This document shows positions 1 through 12,534 of a DNA stretch of 64,000 nucleotides, piece by piece; within the stretch, counting starts at the first letter, position 1; each line of letters opens with the position of its first letter. Made by a program: the position numbers and the translations under genes. Source of the stretch: Lanius collurio (Eukaryota; Chordata; Aves; Passeriformes; Laniidae); contig JACBWW010000047.1 in the NCBI GenBank assembly GCA_020086605.1, positions 777,503 through 841,502 on the forward strand. Reading direction: 5' to 3'. The notes under the pieces were generated by a model. That model searched no databases. It saw only the letters and a list, made by a program, of their open reading frames with translations, and was not told where the DNA came from.

Positions 1-3000
1 CAGAGGTTCTGTGAAACCTCACATTTTGCTTAAAGGACCCTCTTAGCCAGTGAAACTTTTGCAAATGTCATACAGGTGTGCAAAAAGTATGGGAAAACTT
101 GTATTTAGAGAAATTATTATCCTTAAAAATTTCCTCTTTAGATAGAAAACTTGAGGACTGGTGAAATATAGTGACAGTCAAATTTTAAAATGTGCATTTC
201 AGTATGTTTTTTGCTACTCTCCTCTCATTTGAGCCTCTACTCTGAAACACACACAAGTACTTTTTAAATTCAAGCTCACTTGAAGCCACATAATTTACAT
301 TTCTTCTCCGAAACACTTTAAAATTGGCCACAAACTTCCAGAAAACAGACAAGTGTTGGTTCCACTTCACATGACCCAATGCAAAATTACTTTAACATCC
401 AGGGAAGTGTCATGCCAGCCAGGTACGTGCACTGCACTCACAGCTCCTGAGACTGACTGAGGAGAAGCAACAGCCTTGAGCAAAGCTGGAGCCTGCAAGC
501 AGCAGGAAGAAGGAAATCCAATGGAAGCAGAAGCAGCACACATGCAATTGCTTTATGTACATGGCATGCTGGTAAAGAGTTTTGATTCCTCTTCCTCAGG
601 CTTTACCAGAGTGAATACAAGGATTCGCAAAATACTATGAATTTTAAATAAAAATACACAACATGCAATCACTTTTCGTTTACTCACTATATCCAATGGA
701 GTTTTGCTTCCAATCTAATTAAAAATGTCAATTAGAATTAGAATAATTAAAGACAGAAACACTCAAGTGTAATGGTAATCTGAAAATGTTTCTTGTTTTA
801 TTTTTCCTGTACAATAACTGCATTGCAAACAGTGCATGAGCAGAATCACAGACCTGACCCTGTGTGCCCCATCCCTACACTGCCCACCCCAGAGAAAACA
901 CTCCAGAAGCAATGACACAGTAGCCACTGAGAATAGATACCAGTTACATTACTTGCTAAGTGGGGAAGGAAAAGAGGAAAATAACGAGAACGTTTAAGAT
1001 CAGTCTCCTCGATTGACAAACACAGATCAACAGATACATAATACACACTGTGGGAGGCTTTGCTTAATGAAGTGAGATTGCTTTGGAAACACACAAATAC
1101 CATAAGACAGTGACAATTTCTGTTTGGAAGCCTGCTCATGCAGGCAAACATCTTGCCTTGGATAAACAAAACTGACTGCACCCCTAACATCCCAGTGATC
1201 CCAGCTCTTTCTGAGCTAAATGGTCTAATGCAATGCAATAATCCACGATCAAATGTCCTTTTCTTTGGATTCAGTAGATTTGAGCGAGTCAGATATTCTC
1301 CACACATAACATTTAAACACCACACACACACAGACAGGTATTTAAGGCAACAGCAGAAGTCCATAACCTCTTTCCTAACTGAAGGAAAAATGTCTCCTGA
1401 AGTTCTGCAGTGGCCTTGTTCTTCTCTGTCAGAAGAAAGCAGTTGTGTCTTGCTTCTCCACCCCAGGAAAATGGAAATACAGACTAAAAAATGACAAGAT
1501 GTGCCAGAGCGACAGAAAATAAACCCGAGAGATGTTAAGCAAGACTCTATCCTACAAGCCAAAGTGCCAGCAGGGTGCCTGGGCAAAAGGTAAATTCCTG
1601 CACTCACTGAGTTCCTATGCAGCACTAGCTTTCTAGAAAACATTTTTAGAATCAAAATCATCTAGTTTCCAAAACATAAAATCTAAGCCAAATTGCACTT
1701 CTATAAACTAACTTATATCAGTGTATTTAGAATATACGGGCTCCTCTTGATTATTTAAATGGTGGGTACATATTGCACAAATGCTGACATCAAAACTCAA
1801 CCAATTAAATCAGTCTACCATGATTCTAGAACTGACAGACAAATTAGGTTTATTAAAGTTATATTTGAGCATTAAGTTCCTAAGTTCTTCTCCTTTTTAG
1901 AATCACTTAAGTTAATGACTTTGTGCTTCTCTGCTCCATGTGAGAAAAGCTCTCACAGACCCAGGTACAAAGTAGTTCATCACATAAGACACTGCTGCCT
2001 CTGCTTTCAGATGAAATGCTCCCTTTAAGAAACAAGGTGTTGGCTGTGGAGACAGACAGACAATTATGAAGGAGAAAACCCAGGTGGCATCCCCCAAATA
2101 GACCTCTGGGTCAGAAGGAGGCCTATGGGCTGCCACTGGACAAGCATCCGAGCCAGATCCCCACGTGGCAAAAGGATTTTTAACACCTATCCCAGCCACA
2201 CTTGTCATTCACTCATCAGTAATTACCAGTGTCCTGCTCCCAGATGGATGAATAAACAAATTTGTTTTGATAGGAGACAGATTATTAGCAGCAGCCACAT
2301 TGAAGATTTATGGAGGGTGTGATTTCAATTCCTCCCCAGGTTAAGGAACCAAGTGTTTGAAAGCATGGCTTATCTGTCCTGCAGTGCAAAGCTGCTCTGA
2401 TCAGAGGTGTTCCCCAGCCTCTCCATCCCCAGCATGGCCTTGTGCTGGCCAGACACCTCCCTCTGTCCCCTCTCCCCAGCACACAAAGGGATTTGCCCTT
2501 TCTTCTGGGCACAGCTTTTGGTTAAACCATGCTTCTCCTCCCATCCTCAAATGAATTAGCCCCTGTGATGATTCAATTTCTATTAGTCAAAGAGTGAATT
2601 ACATTTGCTGATGGAATAAAGAGCAGATTAAAAGAAAAAGTATCCATCAATTCTTACAGTCAGAGAAGAGATTTCACTACAGGAGACAGACATTTAATTG
2701 TTTGCCCCATCATTCCAGAGAAACCTATTTTTACCAGCACAAAGTGCTTGACTGTCTTTCCAGACAGAATTTTAATGTGAAATTACAATTTAAATTCCAC
2801 TCTTTTCACACCAATAAAGATCTTGTGATAAGAGATCATTTCAATGTAAAAAATCCACAATATTTTTCTTTCTTTCAAAGGAGTTTGGTGATGTGATCAG
2901 CTCTAAAATACCAGGTAGCAGTCGTGACCGGTTTCACCGACTACCAACAGCAAAGTCAGCCCAGCCTAAACCAACCTGAGGTTATTTTTAGAAGCAGGAA

Positions 3001-5949
3001 GGCAGATGGGAGTTTCAGAGGCTTGCAAGCACACATGCCCACCATTCAGCCTTTGTGAACAGCTCCCTACAGATGGAGAAACAACTGAGGAATCTGCTTC
3101 CACTCTTCTCTTTTTAGCAACATCACATCATTCCTTGCAGGGCAACTACACCACTCATATTCCAGACAACTGAAAGGCCCTCCAGGAAAAAAGCTTCTGT
3201 TGTTGAGCTCTGTGGTTGAACACACAAAACATAAATTTTGTTTGGGTCAAAGATATGACTTTTTTTACTCTTAATCCTTATTTCTCCTAATACCTCCCCA
3301 CAAAGAAATGTAGCTATGTTCCAGCCAAGGTATTGGTCTCACAGTAAACACAAAAGTCACAGAATGAAATAATGTTTCCATAGATAAACCAGCTTTCCCT
3401 ATACTGCATTCAAACATGTAAATATTTTATAACGCTGAGAAACTGTGGTGCTTAAAGCACAGACCAAATTCCCCAGTGAAGGAAACTCCACTGGATACTG
3501 CATCTTCTTCTTTGGACTTCACTTTTTAAAGTGAACATTTACTTAGAAATTAGCTCTTTTAGATATCTGTTTAAAAAAACAAGGGGGAGAAGGCAAATCA
3601 AAATTAATCTTACAAGGTCTTTTAAACTTGACATATTTTGGAACACCAAAATAATTCCCTAACATTTTGCTGAAGTTTGGTATTGTGCATGAAGAGAAAT
3701 ACTAGTAATCATTATTCATAGAAAAATAAGATTATTGTTGCATCCACCTTGGCTTAGTTTTGACCAGAATTAAAGCTCCATATTTCATACAAACTCTTTC
3801 CTCTAACAAGTGTTAGGCCCATAAAGAACTTGCCTTGTTCCAGAGAAGATAATTTCTAGATATTTTCATTTATCACGTATCAATAATAAACAAAAAATAT
3901 TTAACAAGGGGATAAAATATTAAAATAACAGTTAATACGGCACTGAAAAATAAAGGTTTATTTACATAATCCTGCCTGATTTTGCTTTCAGCCCTTCTGC
4001 CATCCTGAATCCCAGCATTGCAAAGGAATAAGTGCAATTGTGGTGCCTGTATACCAATTGGTTAGTCAGTTATCAAATGTAAAGTTGTTAAACTCAGGAC
4101 TTGACACTTCTGTGTCACACCACAACAGTAACTCAGGACAAAAAACTGAGTCAGCTTCTTCTGGCAGTGGGTGCAAAGATGACAGATCCTGGTCCTAATT
4201 CTGGAGGAGCACAAATGCTTTCTGACACATTTAGCCTTTGTATTCTAGAGAGAAAATGAGATGCCTGTTACCCTCCAAATACCAATGGAAAAATCCTGGT
4301 CCCCACACAACTCTCAGGCTGACACCCAAGCACACAACAGTAGTCCTGTGCATGCAGAGGACTAAAATTCATGGCAGTTTCTTTTTACCACTGTACACAG
4401 AACAGCTGTGTGACTCTGCAAAAGATGCTTGACCTTGGGTTTCCACACTGCAACTACAGTCACAAACACAGGAAGACTGACAGGGAAAAACATGGAGTTT
4501 TCCTGTCCAAATATAGAACACTTGCTGCACAGCTGTCTCTGGCCCACAGTCTGCATTTCACCCCTCCAGAGTTAGAGGAAAATCCAACACCTCTGCCACG
4601 CACTGCATTCCCAGCTCTTCCTTTTGCCTGCCAAGCCTAAGCAACGCCAGGATTTGACAGCAGGTGACAATGTGCAATATTACATGTGCAGGAGAAGAGC
4701 ACAGCAACAAGCACAAGGGAGGGGACCCTGCTCCATGGCTGATCCCTGCCCTCAGAGGCTGAAAGAGAATCCTCAAGGAAGATGCTCCCCCTCCATCCCC
4801 ACGGGCTGAGTCCCCAGAGATCAGTGCTAGGAGAAGGCAAGGCCAAACCCACTGCCACAAGGACAAAGGAGCAGTGCTATTTTAAGTGTCCTAAATACAA
4901 ATGCTTGCAGGCAGGAGCTAAAAAGGCTTAATACCCCACCTGAAATTCTGCCCCAGGCTTGCCCTGGCAGTTACTGTGCCAGGTTTCCAGGCTGCTGGGA
5001 CCAGCTGCAGGCCAGCTGCAGCATTTCCTGTTGTGGCACACGTGGTGTGAAAGCAGCATGTGCTGCACAGAGCTCCTTCTCAATAACTAAATAATTGACT
5101 CTTCAACACAGAAGGAAAGAACCAAACAACACGTAACACTCAACAGCACACAGTGTTCCCACTAAAGGATGAATATCTATACAATTTTCCAATTGGAGCT
5201 TATTTTTTTGAAGCAATTAAATTTATATGTAATGTCTACTGTATATATTACATAGTATATATAATGTATATAGTAATAATACATATAATATATACTAAAT
5301 ATATAATTTTGGATTACCCTGTATATCAAGCACTTTTACAAGTCACAAACATCTATAAATCTATTCTATACATCTGCCAAACCCAGTGTTTGGCTAAAAA
5401 TTTCTGGTTTCTTATAAGATGCAATTACTAATCACTCATACCCAGAACAACCAAACCCCCCCCCAAAATCCTCAGTTACATTGCATATAAAGTTAATCAT
5501 GATTATGGTAACATTATCAATGTTGCTATTATTTCACCAGAGACAAAAAAGAAACTGCAGGTATGCAGCTGGCAGAAGTTATTTACTCCCTCAGTATTCA
5601 AGTCAGATAAAGTGCCAGGTGGGTCAGGCACATTCACTCATGTACCAGGAACTGTCCCTCACTCCTGGCACTTAGGCACACACTGGGAATATTTTGATCA
5701 CAGTTAAAATTAATTTGTGCATCCATAAACTCCACTTGAAATTCACCCTTAAGCACCAGGTTGTTGAACAAGGACTTGATTATCAAGATGAACATGTTTT
5801 TAAGATACATCTGTGTGCAAATATTTGAGTTTACTGCCCCATATTATAGGTTTTCACAGATTTCTGATTAGCCAGTAGCCATGAGGGGAGTTGCTGGCAC
5901 ATGCACATTCAATATCAGCAGACAGAGACTTCCAAGAGGGAGCACTCAC
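1..5949 (-). other. ANKRD44: Intron 16 (partial, >5.9 kb)
   Basis: No ankyrin-coding sequence was found on the minus strand, so exon 17 lies to the left of the window. An AT-rich simple region lies at 5219-5306. A 271-codon open frame at 846-1661 (minus) is discussed under findings. Confidence 0.8.
5219..5306. repeat. AT-rich simple sequence
   Basis: An irregular TATA/ATAT-rich stretch with several short self-complementary pieces. An ordinary degenerate TA microsatellite. Confidence 0.75.
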
Positions 5950-6061
5950 CAGTTCCAAGCACTGCCGGTGCCCATAGGCAGCAGCATAATGCACAGTGTT
6001 GTACCCCTCCTTGTCCTGGATGGATGGGTTGGCATCGTTCTGGAGAAGGAACTCCAGACAC
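5950..6061 (-). CDS. ANKRD44: ANKRD44 exon 16
   Basis: 112 nt, phase 2 to 0. The first G completes lysine after exon 14 (or leucine after exon 15), then [37 protein letters not shown] (to about residue 550): end of repeat 15 and most of repeat 16, with TVH in place of TPLH. Acceptor CCACAG, donor GTGAGT. This is the last ANKRD44 exon I can find before the left edge. Confidence 0.97.
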
Positions 6062-7041
6062 CTGTGGACAATTCACTGGTGTAAACGTGGGCTCACAATA
6101 TTGAACAGACTCATCCCTTGCTGCAGCTGGAAGTAGCACTGGAAACAAGCAGTGAATCCTGTACTTTGAGCAGCACCTCAAGTTACTTTTCACCAATAGT
6201 TCCTCACATTCACCATGTTTTTAAACAGAAAATCCCCACTCATCTTTGAAGATCAACTTAATGAAAAAATTCTTCTACCTAACTCTTGTGGTTACTCTAG
6301 ATTCCAAAACTGATTTTCTATTACAAAGCCTGAAAGAATGTGTACATATGACATAAATAGCCTGGAACTGCTACTCCTCATATTAAAAACTCAGGTATCA
6401 AACAACTGGTCTCCAAACATGCACCAGGGCAGGCTGGAGCACAAAGATTTAACTGAGTTACATGATTATATTCTCTTGCTGGCTTTTTTCAATCATGTTT
6501 TTCAAAAGAACCCTTTTGCTCTTTCTAGCTCTTGTCACTTTCTCTTATAGCATCAAGATACCATCATTTTATTATTAGTACTTTCTTCCCTAGCCTGTAA
6601 TCTGTAGTGAATGTAATGCCATTATATGATAAAGGGGATTTAAAAAGAAAAAAAGTAATTAAGCAGATACATGAAAATGTTCATCCAAGTGAATGCATTG
6701 AGAAAGCCATTGGCTACTTCTTTTTGCAATGCACACACTACACTGTGCAAGACACTAAAGACACTGCATGACACTTAAGTGCATGATATTACAGAATTAT
6801 AAAAGTACTGACACCATACATTTTCTGTTAAGAAGCTGCAACAAGCACAGGAACAGAAATATCAGGGAATATGTGCACAGAGAAGAGCATGGAGCTTATT
6901 TTCTTTAGTTAGCCCTCACTGAAGCCAAGCATTGTGTTTAGCAGAGCAAAGAACAGGCAAGAACAGAGCATAAAACTGCAAGCCAAAGCTGTGGCATTCT
7001 CCAGAAACGAAGTCCAACTGCTTTTGTGGCACCAAACTTAC
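6062..7041 (-). other. ANKRD44: Intron 15 (0.98 kb)
   Basis: Unique AT-rich sequence; nothing recognised. Confidence 0.8.
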
Positions 7042-7122
7042 AATGCAGCTTCTTTTTCCTTCATCTCAGTGGTTCTTTCAAATTCTTCAGCATTTTCATG
7101 GGAGTTACCTAAAATATTCTTT
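7042..7122 (-). CDS. ANKRD44: ANKRD44 exon 15 (optional, 81-nt cassette)
   Basis: 81 nt, phase 2 to 2, so inclusion adds exactly 27 residues without changing frame. It encodes KNILGNSHENAEEFERTTEM followed by KEKEAA, a Glu/Lys-rich helical linker with no ankyrin motif, placed between the two helices of repeat 15. The acceptor is a tandem AAGAAG; the second AG (exon from 7122) matches the length of the mammalian long isoform as recalled, and the first would add one arginine. Donor GTAAGT. The corresponding mammalian segment is known only in some isoforms, so this is probably alternatively spliced here too. Confidence 0.92.
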
Positions 7123-9224
7123 CTTCTTAGCACAGAGGACAGAAAAATGCAACTTATTCTCAAAATATCACACTGGTGATTTTGATGCAGTCTGCCACCC
7201 ATCCCCAATCTGCTCTTCAAGAAGCTGACTTCCTCCAGCCAACAAAGAGGATTATTACACCATTTAACTGAGTGCACTGCATGGGTGTGCAGGTAGTAAG
7301 TTTTGAAAACTACAGACACAACCACAGTGTAGTGTTTTTTTTGTCTCACAAATCAATACCAGAAGAAAAAAAAATTTCAGATTATGGGTTTCTATCAGAT
7401 AAATTTTGACCATCCCTTTCTAGAATCCTTCTGTTTCTCCCACAGTAATGTTGTGCACTTTTTTCCTTTCCAGAGAGTAACTCAGGATTACCACACCTTG
7501 CTTCCTCCTGCAGTAAACTGCTAGTTCTTCTCCAGCATTTAGGATTTAGAGCAACTTTAATCACTGATTCTAAATCAGTCTGTCTCGAGTCTGCATTAGC
7601 TGAGTAGCCTCACTTTCTGTCAAGTATCTTGGCAACACTGTTTCATCTCCAGGTCAGGTTCTTCTCCCTGCTAATTAACTACCCACATCCAGAGTTAATG
7701 ATGAATATTCTTTGGAATGAGGTTGCCTGATCTTGGAAGTTTTTTTACATTCAGAAGGGGAAAAAAAACCCGCTGAACTACAAAATCATGGACTGCAAAT
7801 AGCATTTCATCTATGTAATAAGGCTTCTTCCAGAACATCTCAAACTGAAAAATTTAATGAGAAGACAGCATCACCATAACAGAATCAATTTAGGTTTGGA
7901 CTGTGAGGACAAATAAAAGCTATATACTTCTGCCAAAGTTCAGGATGTGACTAAAGTAAGCTTTTTTTTTTTTTTTAAATGAAGGTTAAAAGTAGATACA
8001 TCCTGAAGTTAACCAAGAGCTTGTTTAAATGCAGCAACTTCACCTACAAAGAACCAAAAGCAGAAAAACACACACTGAATCATCATTTTCAACCCCCCAA
8101 GTAACACTTCACCCTGGTAAGACAAAATTAGACACAGCCAGTGGTGAAAGCCTTCCTAGAAGCCTACGCTGATTCTCATGCCAAGCACAGACCTCTGATG
8201 ACCCTGCCTCCTTCTTCCCAGCACTGTTCAGGTTTGAGGGTGATGGGGAAGACATTTTTCATGTCAGTCTTATCACAGCAAATGATGAAGAAGCTCTTGA
8301 GCCTCTGATGTGGAATTCAGAACTCTGCCATGGCGTTAAACCCAACTTCCCCTGCCGTGGCATTCAGGGGGTGTCCTGCTGGGCATGATGCAGCTGTACC
8401 AGACCTCACCACACAAGGAACCAAAAACTAGTTCCTTAATATCTAGAGACACTGTCAGACAGAAAAGTGTAGCCTGACCTCAAATAAATACAAGTTGCTA
8501 ACAGTTTTAAGAGAAAACTAACCAGATAATTGGGTCTGGTTTATATAGTATATTGTAAGGAAGAGCTTGCCAGAACGTCCAACTATCTGGGAATTAAAAT
8601 TGCAGTCAGTAACTACAGCATTTCTAGGTTTTGCAGCTGTTTTCCCCCTTTCTCACAAGAACAGCACTGCATTCTGACAAAGGCTATTCCACAGACCTCT
8701 CTCTAAAAAGGCAACCTGTTTGGACAGGGTGAGCATTTCTATCTGCTCTGACAGTGGAGTGAGACTGATGGTTAGATCTATCCCACCTTTCTCACAAATC
8801 TGTCAAAATGCCCAAATGTCTGCCACTGCAGTCCACCTCAGAAAACCTCTCCTGCTGTCTCTTGCTGTATCCCTTCTGATGGACTTGCAAAGCAAATGCA
8901 GAAAATTCTCAGAGCTTAATCTTACGAGGAAACCACACAGGGGAAAACAGAAGACATAACCCCATGAAAATAGCTCTGTAGGACAGGGTGGCTGCAGAAC
9001 TGCTCCGTCCTGCAGAGGTAAACCATGGAGCTGAAATGCCACATCATCTGGGGATTTGGCTTCCAGTCAGAGCAACTCACTGTGGAGCTATGCATACATC
9101 TGAGAGAAATTCCTGTGCTAGTGGGATCATTTTTTGGCTCAAACAAGACAGCATCATGAAGAGACTGAAATGACACTGATTTAGCAAAACTCTCAAAGCA
9201 GGAATTCCTCAGAGGCTCTCTTAC
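7123..9224 (-). other. ANKRD44: Intron 14 (2.1 kb)
   Basis: Unique AT-rich sequence with a T run near 7963-7977. No further feature recognised. Confidence 0.8.
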
Positions 9225-9365
9225 TTTCGGTCCATGTCAGAAGCAGCAGCATAGTGCAAAGGGGTGCGTCCCCAGTCATCTGTCTCATTAATATTGGCTC
9301 CTGTTGTCACCAGTGTCTCGATGCAGTGGAAGTGACAATTTGCAGCTGCATAATGCAAAGGTGTC
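9225..9365 (-). CDS. ANKRD44: ANKRD44 exon 14
   Basis: 141 nt, phase 2 to 2. Encodes [40 protein letters not shown] and ASDMDR plus two bases (AA) of the next codon (residues about 439-486): repeat 14 and the first helix of repeat 15. Acceptor TTCCAG, donor GTAAGA. The AA end can complete a lysine with either exon 15 or exon 16, so both splice products stay in frame. Confidence 0.98.
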
Positions 9366-10052
9366 CTGGAACATAAGTGGCAATTTGTTACCTCATATTC
9401 CAACATGCACTGCAGAGGATAAAGGTAAGTCTTAATTGTTGCATTCCTACAGATGCCCAGCAGTCAATATCAGCACTTTAATTTATGGAAATTTAACAAA
9501 ATACTCTGTTAATATGAAGTTTTGGTGCTGCTACAAAGCCTAAAAGGATACAGATCATCAATCTATGTCTTGCAAACAGCCTGTGAGAGCCTCTGCTGTG
9601 GCTCTGCAAACACACTACTTCTCCCAGCTGGGAGGCAAAGCACAGGGTCCATCACAGCACCTTGTCTAGCTGGCCTAGCAACACCCACAGCAATGCTTTC
9701 TGTGGGGGGAAACCCTCTAGGAAGCACATCAAATAGCAGCTATCCTGCCATCATAACCCAGGTGTTGTCTTGGGACACACCAGTACAAGAATTTAGGCAG
9801 TAAGAAAAAAGAAAACCTGTGATATTTTTAAAACAGAAAACTCAAGAGGGTTGGGTGGCTTTAATGTATTTAATGAAGCCTGCACCTGGCTGGCTGGCAT
9901 GTAACTGCAGCAGCAAGGGTTCTGCAGAGAAGGCCAAGCTACCTGGTTCTGCTGCCATTTTTCATAGAACATATGATTTCCATTCTAAGGTGGCCTTTCT
10001 TCCTTGCCTGACAGATTCTTTCTTTTTTAAAAGCTCACCATCTTTTACCTAC
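9366..10052 (-). other. ANKRD44: Intron 13 (0.69 kb)
   Basis: Unique sequence; nothing recognised. Confidence 0.8.
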
Positions 10053-10121
10053 CTTCCACATTTGTCCTTCTTATTAAAATCTGCTCCACTGCTTTGCAAG
10101 AGTTTTATACATTCTACATTA
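10053..10121 (-). CDS. ANKRD44: ANKRD44 exon 13
   Basis: 69 nt, phase 2 to 2. Encodes NVECIKLLQSSGADFNKKDK then CG and two bases of an arginine codon (residues about 416-439): second half of repeat 13. Acceptor TTTCCAG, donor GTAGGT. Confidence 0.97.
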
Positions 10122-12470
10122 CTGGAAAGAGAAGTAAAGAAAACAAAACATGAGTAAAACAGAAGTTTACATCTACATTGCCTCCTGTCTTGCAAAAGGA
10201 AAAGGTTACTCTAATAATTTTTGTATTATTTGCTGTGCAAAACCAGGGTACAGCCAACTATAACATGAAATTCAATCAAACAGAAAGTGAAGCTTAAAAA
10301 AAAAACTATTTTCTTTTTTTTTCTTTAGAAAACCTCAAACTTCTCTTCTGCAGAAGAAAAAAAAAATATTAAGTTTCCAAAGAGAGCAGAGTAAATGTGA
10401 TTGGTGTGTTTGGAGATGTTCAATGGCAGCTGTACCATAGTGCTTCCCATTCTGACCTGGTATTTTAGAAAAGAACTTTAAAAGAAAGTTGTTGCTAGCT
10501 CATAAAATGCCAGTCTAATAATGAAGAGGTGACATTTAACGAAATCCACCCCCATTCAGCAAGCATTCAACAGTAAGCACTTTGCTCAAATCCTGTTTAT
10601 TTAATGAAATATAATCACAAGTGTCTCTCTTAGGTTTATTCTGATATGATTTGTTGACTACTGATAGATTTAAGCACATCTCCAAGTGCTTTGTTAAAAA
10701 AGGGATGTAGCTATTATAGCGACTGTCACATCAACACTGCATTTATAGAAGTGGAGGAGAATTCATCAAATCCTGGCTGTCTCTTCATCTACTTTAAAGC
10801 CAGGTAATTTTTAATAGAAAACAAATCGACATCTTTCGTAATTCAAGCAAATAAATGTAGGACTCCAAGCCAGAAAATGACATAAAGAAGTGCAGCACTT
10901 TCCAAGACCACTTGTCATTCACAGGGGCAATAAATCAATCCCTTGTGTTCACAATCAGATGAGCAGACCTCTGAAATTCTTTTCCTAGCATCCATGCAAC
11001 TCGCATTAATGTAATGGCAGTAACAGGCCTGTGTCAGGAAACAAGCTAATGGCTTTTGTAGATCTCCAGCTAGAGGAAAAAAAAAGGGACTGGCTGCAAT
11101 AATGCAATATTTTGGTGTATGTTGATCCCAACTCTAAATTGCTGTTGCATAAAATATCTAAAGAACACTCACCACAGTGCACTAAAAATAAAAACACTTT
11201 CTAGTGATGACAATCGTAGTAAACCACTGGAAAAATATAGTTTATTTTTATGAGTCACTTTTGCTTCTTATTGAAGCCTCTCCTTCACTTTAGGACGTCC
11301 AGGATGTTTTTTTTATCCTCCAGGGGTGCAGCTTTATCAAAGAGGTAGCATCTGAACTATATTATAACAAGCTCCATCCAAGCAACTGTCATACCTCTTC
11401 TATTCATGTGAGAGAAGTAGCAAGATGAATAGTACCAAAAGAGTAATAAAACCAATATTTGGATAAATTTTATTAGGGTTTGTTCTTTGGGTTTTTTTCC
11501 TCCTAAGAACAAAAACTTTGAGATATAGATTTTGGCTCACTGGGAAGAAAAAGCAACTTCCAGAACAACTGCCAAGTATTTGCTGTGGATGAACATTTCT
11601 GCTTTCTATAACCACAGAGAATCCAAGGGCTGTAGCCAAGGCTCCATTTCAGCTGTCTTCTGAGCCATCAAGTACTCAAACAGAAGAGTCAAAACTCAAA
11701 GCCTGCCAAACATTGTGTCCTTTTGCTAGATTAACTTCACAGCACTTCACTGACAATTATCTGGAAATATTTAAACTAACTGGAGGCTACATTTACATCT
11801 TAAATTAAACCATTTCCATTTTCACTTCAATTTCCATTTCTGCCCTCCCACCACTTTTCAGGAGTGCATCACCCTAACAGAGGGACATTCTTCTCACTTT
11901 CCACTTTGGAGAACAGAAGTTTGGGTTTGGTTGGGTATTTTGTTGTTGCTTTGATTTGTTGGTTTTTCTTTTAGAAACTTTTAAACTTGCACCTGAAAAA
12001 TGGGAGAGAGGGAGATGAACTACACTTGGACTTCAAGGCTGCAATCTGGTGGGCACTGCTGCACAGCTGCCTTTTTGGACAAGGATACAGTCCAAGGATG
12101 GAGGCCAGCAGCTCCAGCTCCTGCTCCTCACTGGGTGTTCCCCAGGGACTGATGCTTTCCTGGAGACTGCTGGTCCCCAGTGACTGTTGTGGCCCTCAGG
12201 CAGGCCTGGGCGAGTGCAGCACCCCTCTGAAAGCTTCTCAGGGGCATGAAGAGTTTTCCCCCTCTGCCTGAAACCCATGATTCAAATCAACCCAGCTCAC
12301 CCTACACAAAGGCAGCAGCAAAAGACAGCCTAAAGCGACCCAAATTATGACATCAGGCTGCTTTGCTTCCCTTGCACAGCAGTAAATTCCTCTGTGGATG
12401 GCACAGCCAGGCTGGCTGGCACCAAAGTGCCCCGAGCTCCCCTGGGGCAGCCCCAGTGGCAGGTACTCAC
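10122..12470 (-). other. ANKRD44: Intron 12 (2.35 kb)
   Basis: AT-rich unique sequence with short A and T runs (about 10296-10370). Nothing else recognised. Confidence 0.8.
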
Positions 12471-12534
12471 CCTCCGGCCGCGGCCGCGTGCAGGCACGTT
12501 CTTCCGAAGCTGTCGGGGGTGTCTATGTCAAAGC
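12471..12534 (-). CDS. ANKRD44: ANKRD44 exon 12
   Basis: 64 nt, phase 1 to 2, the smallest exon in the window. Encodes [20 protein letters not shown] (residues about 395-416): end of repeat 12 and start of repeat 13. Its alanine run is written in CpG-rich codons, which creates a NotI-type octamer at 12480-12487. Acceptor CTGCAG, donor GTGAGT. Confidence 0.97.
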
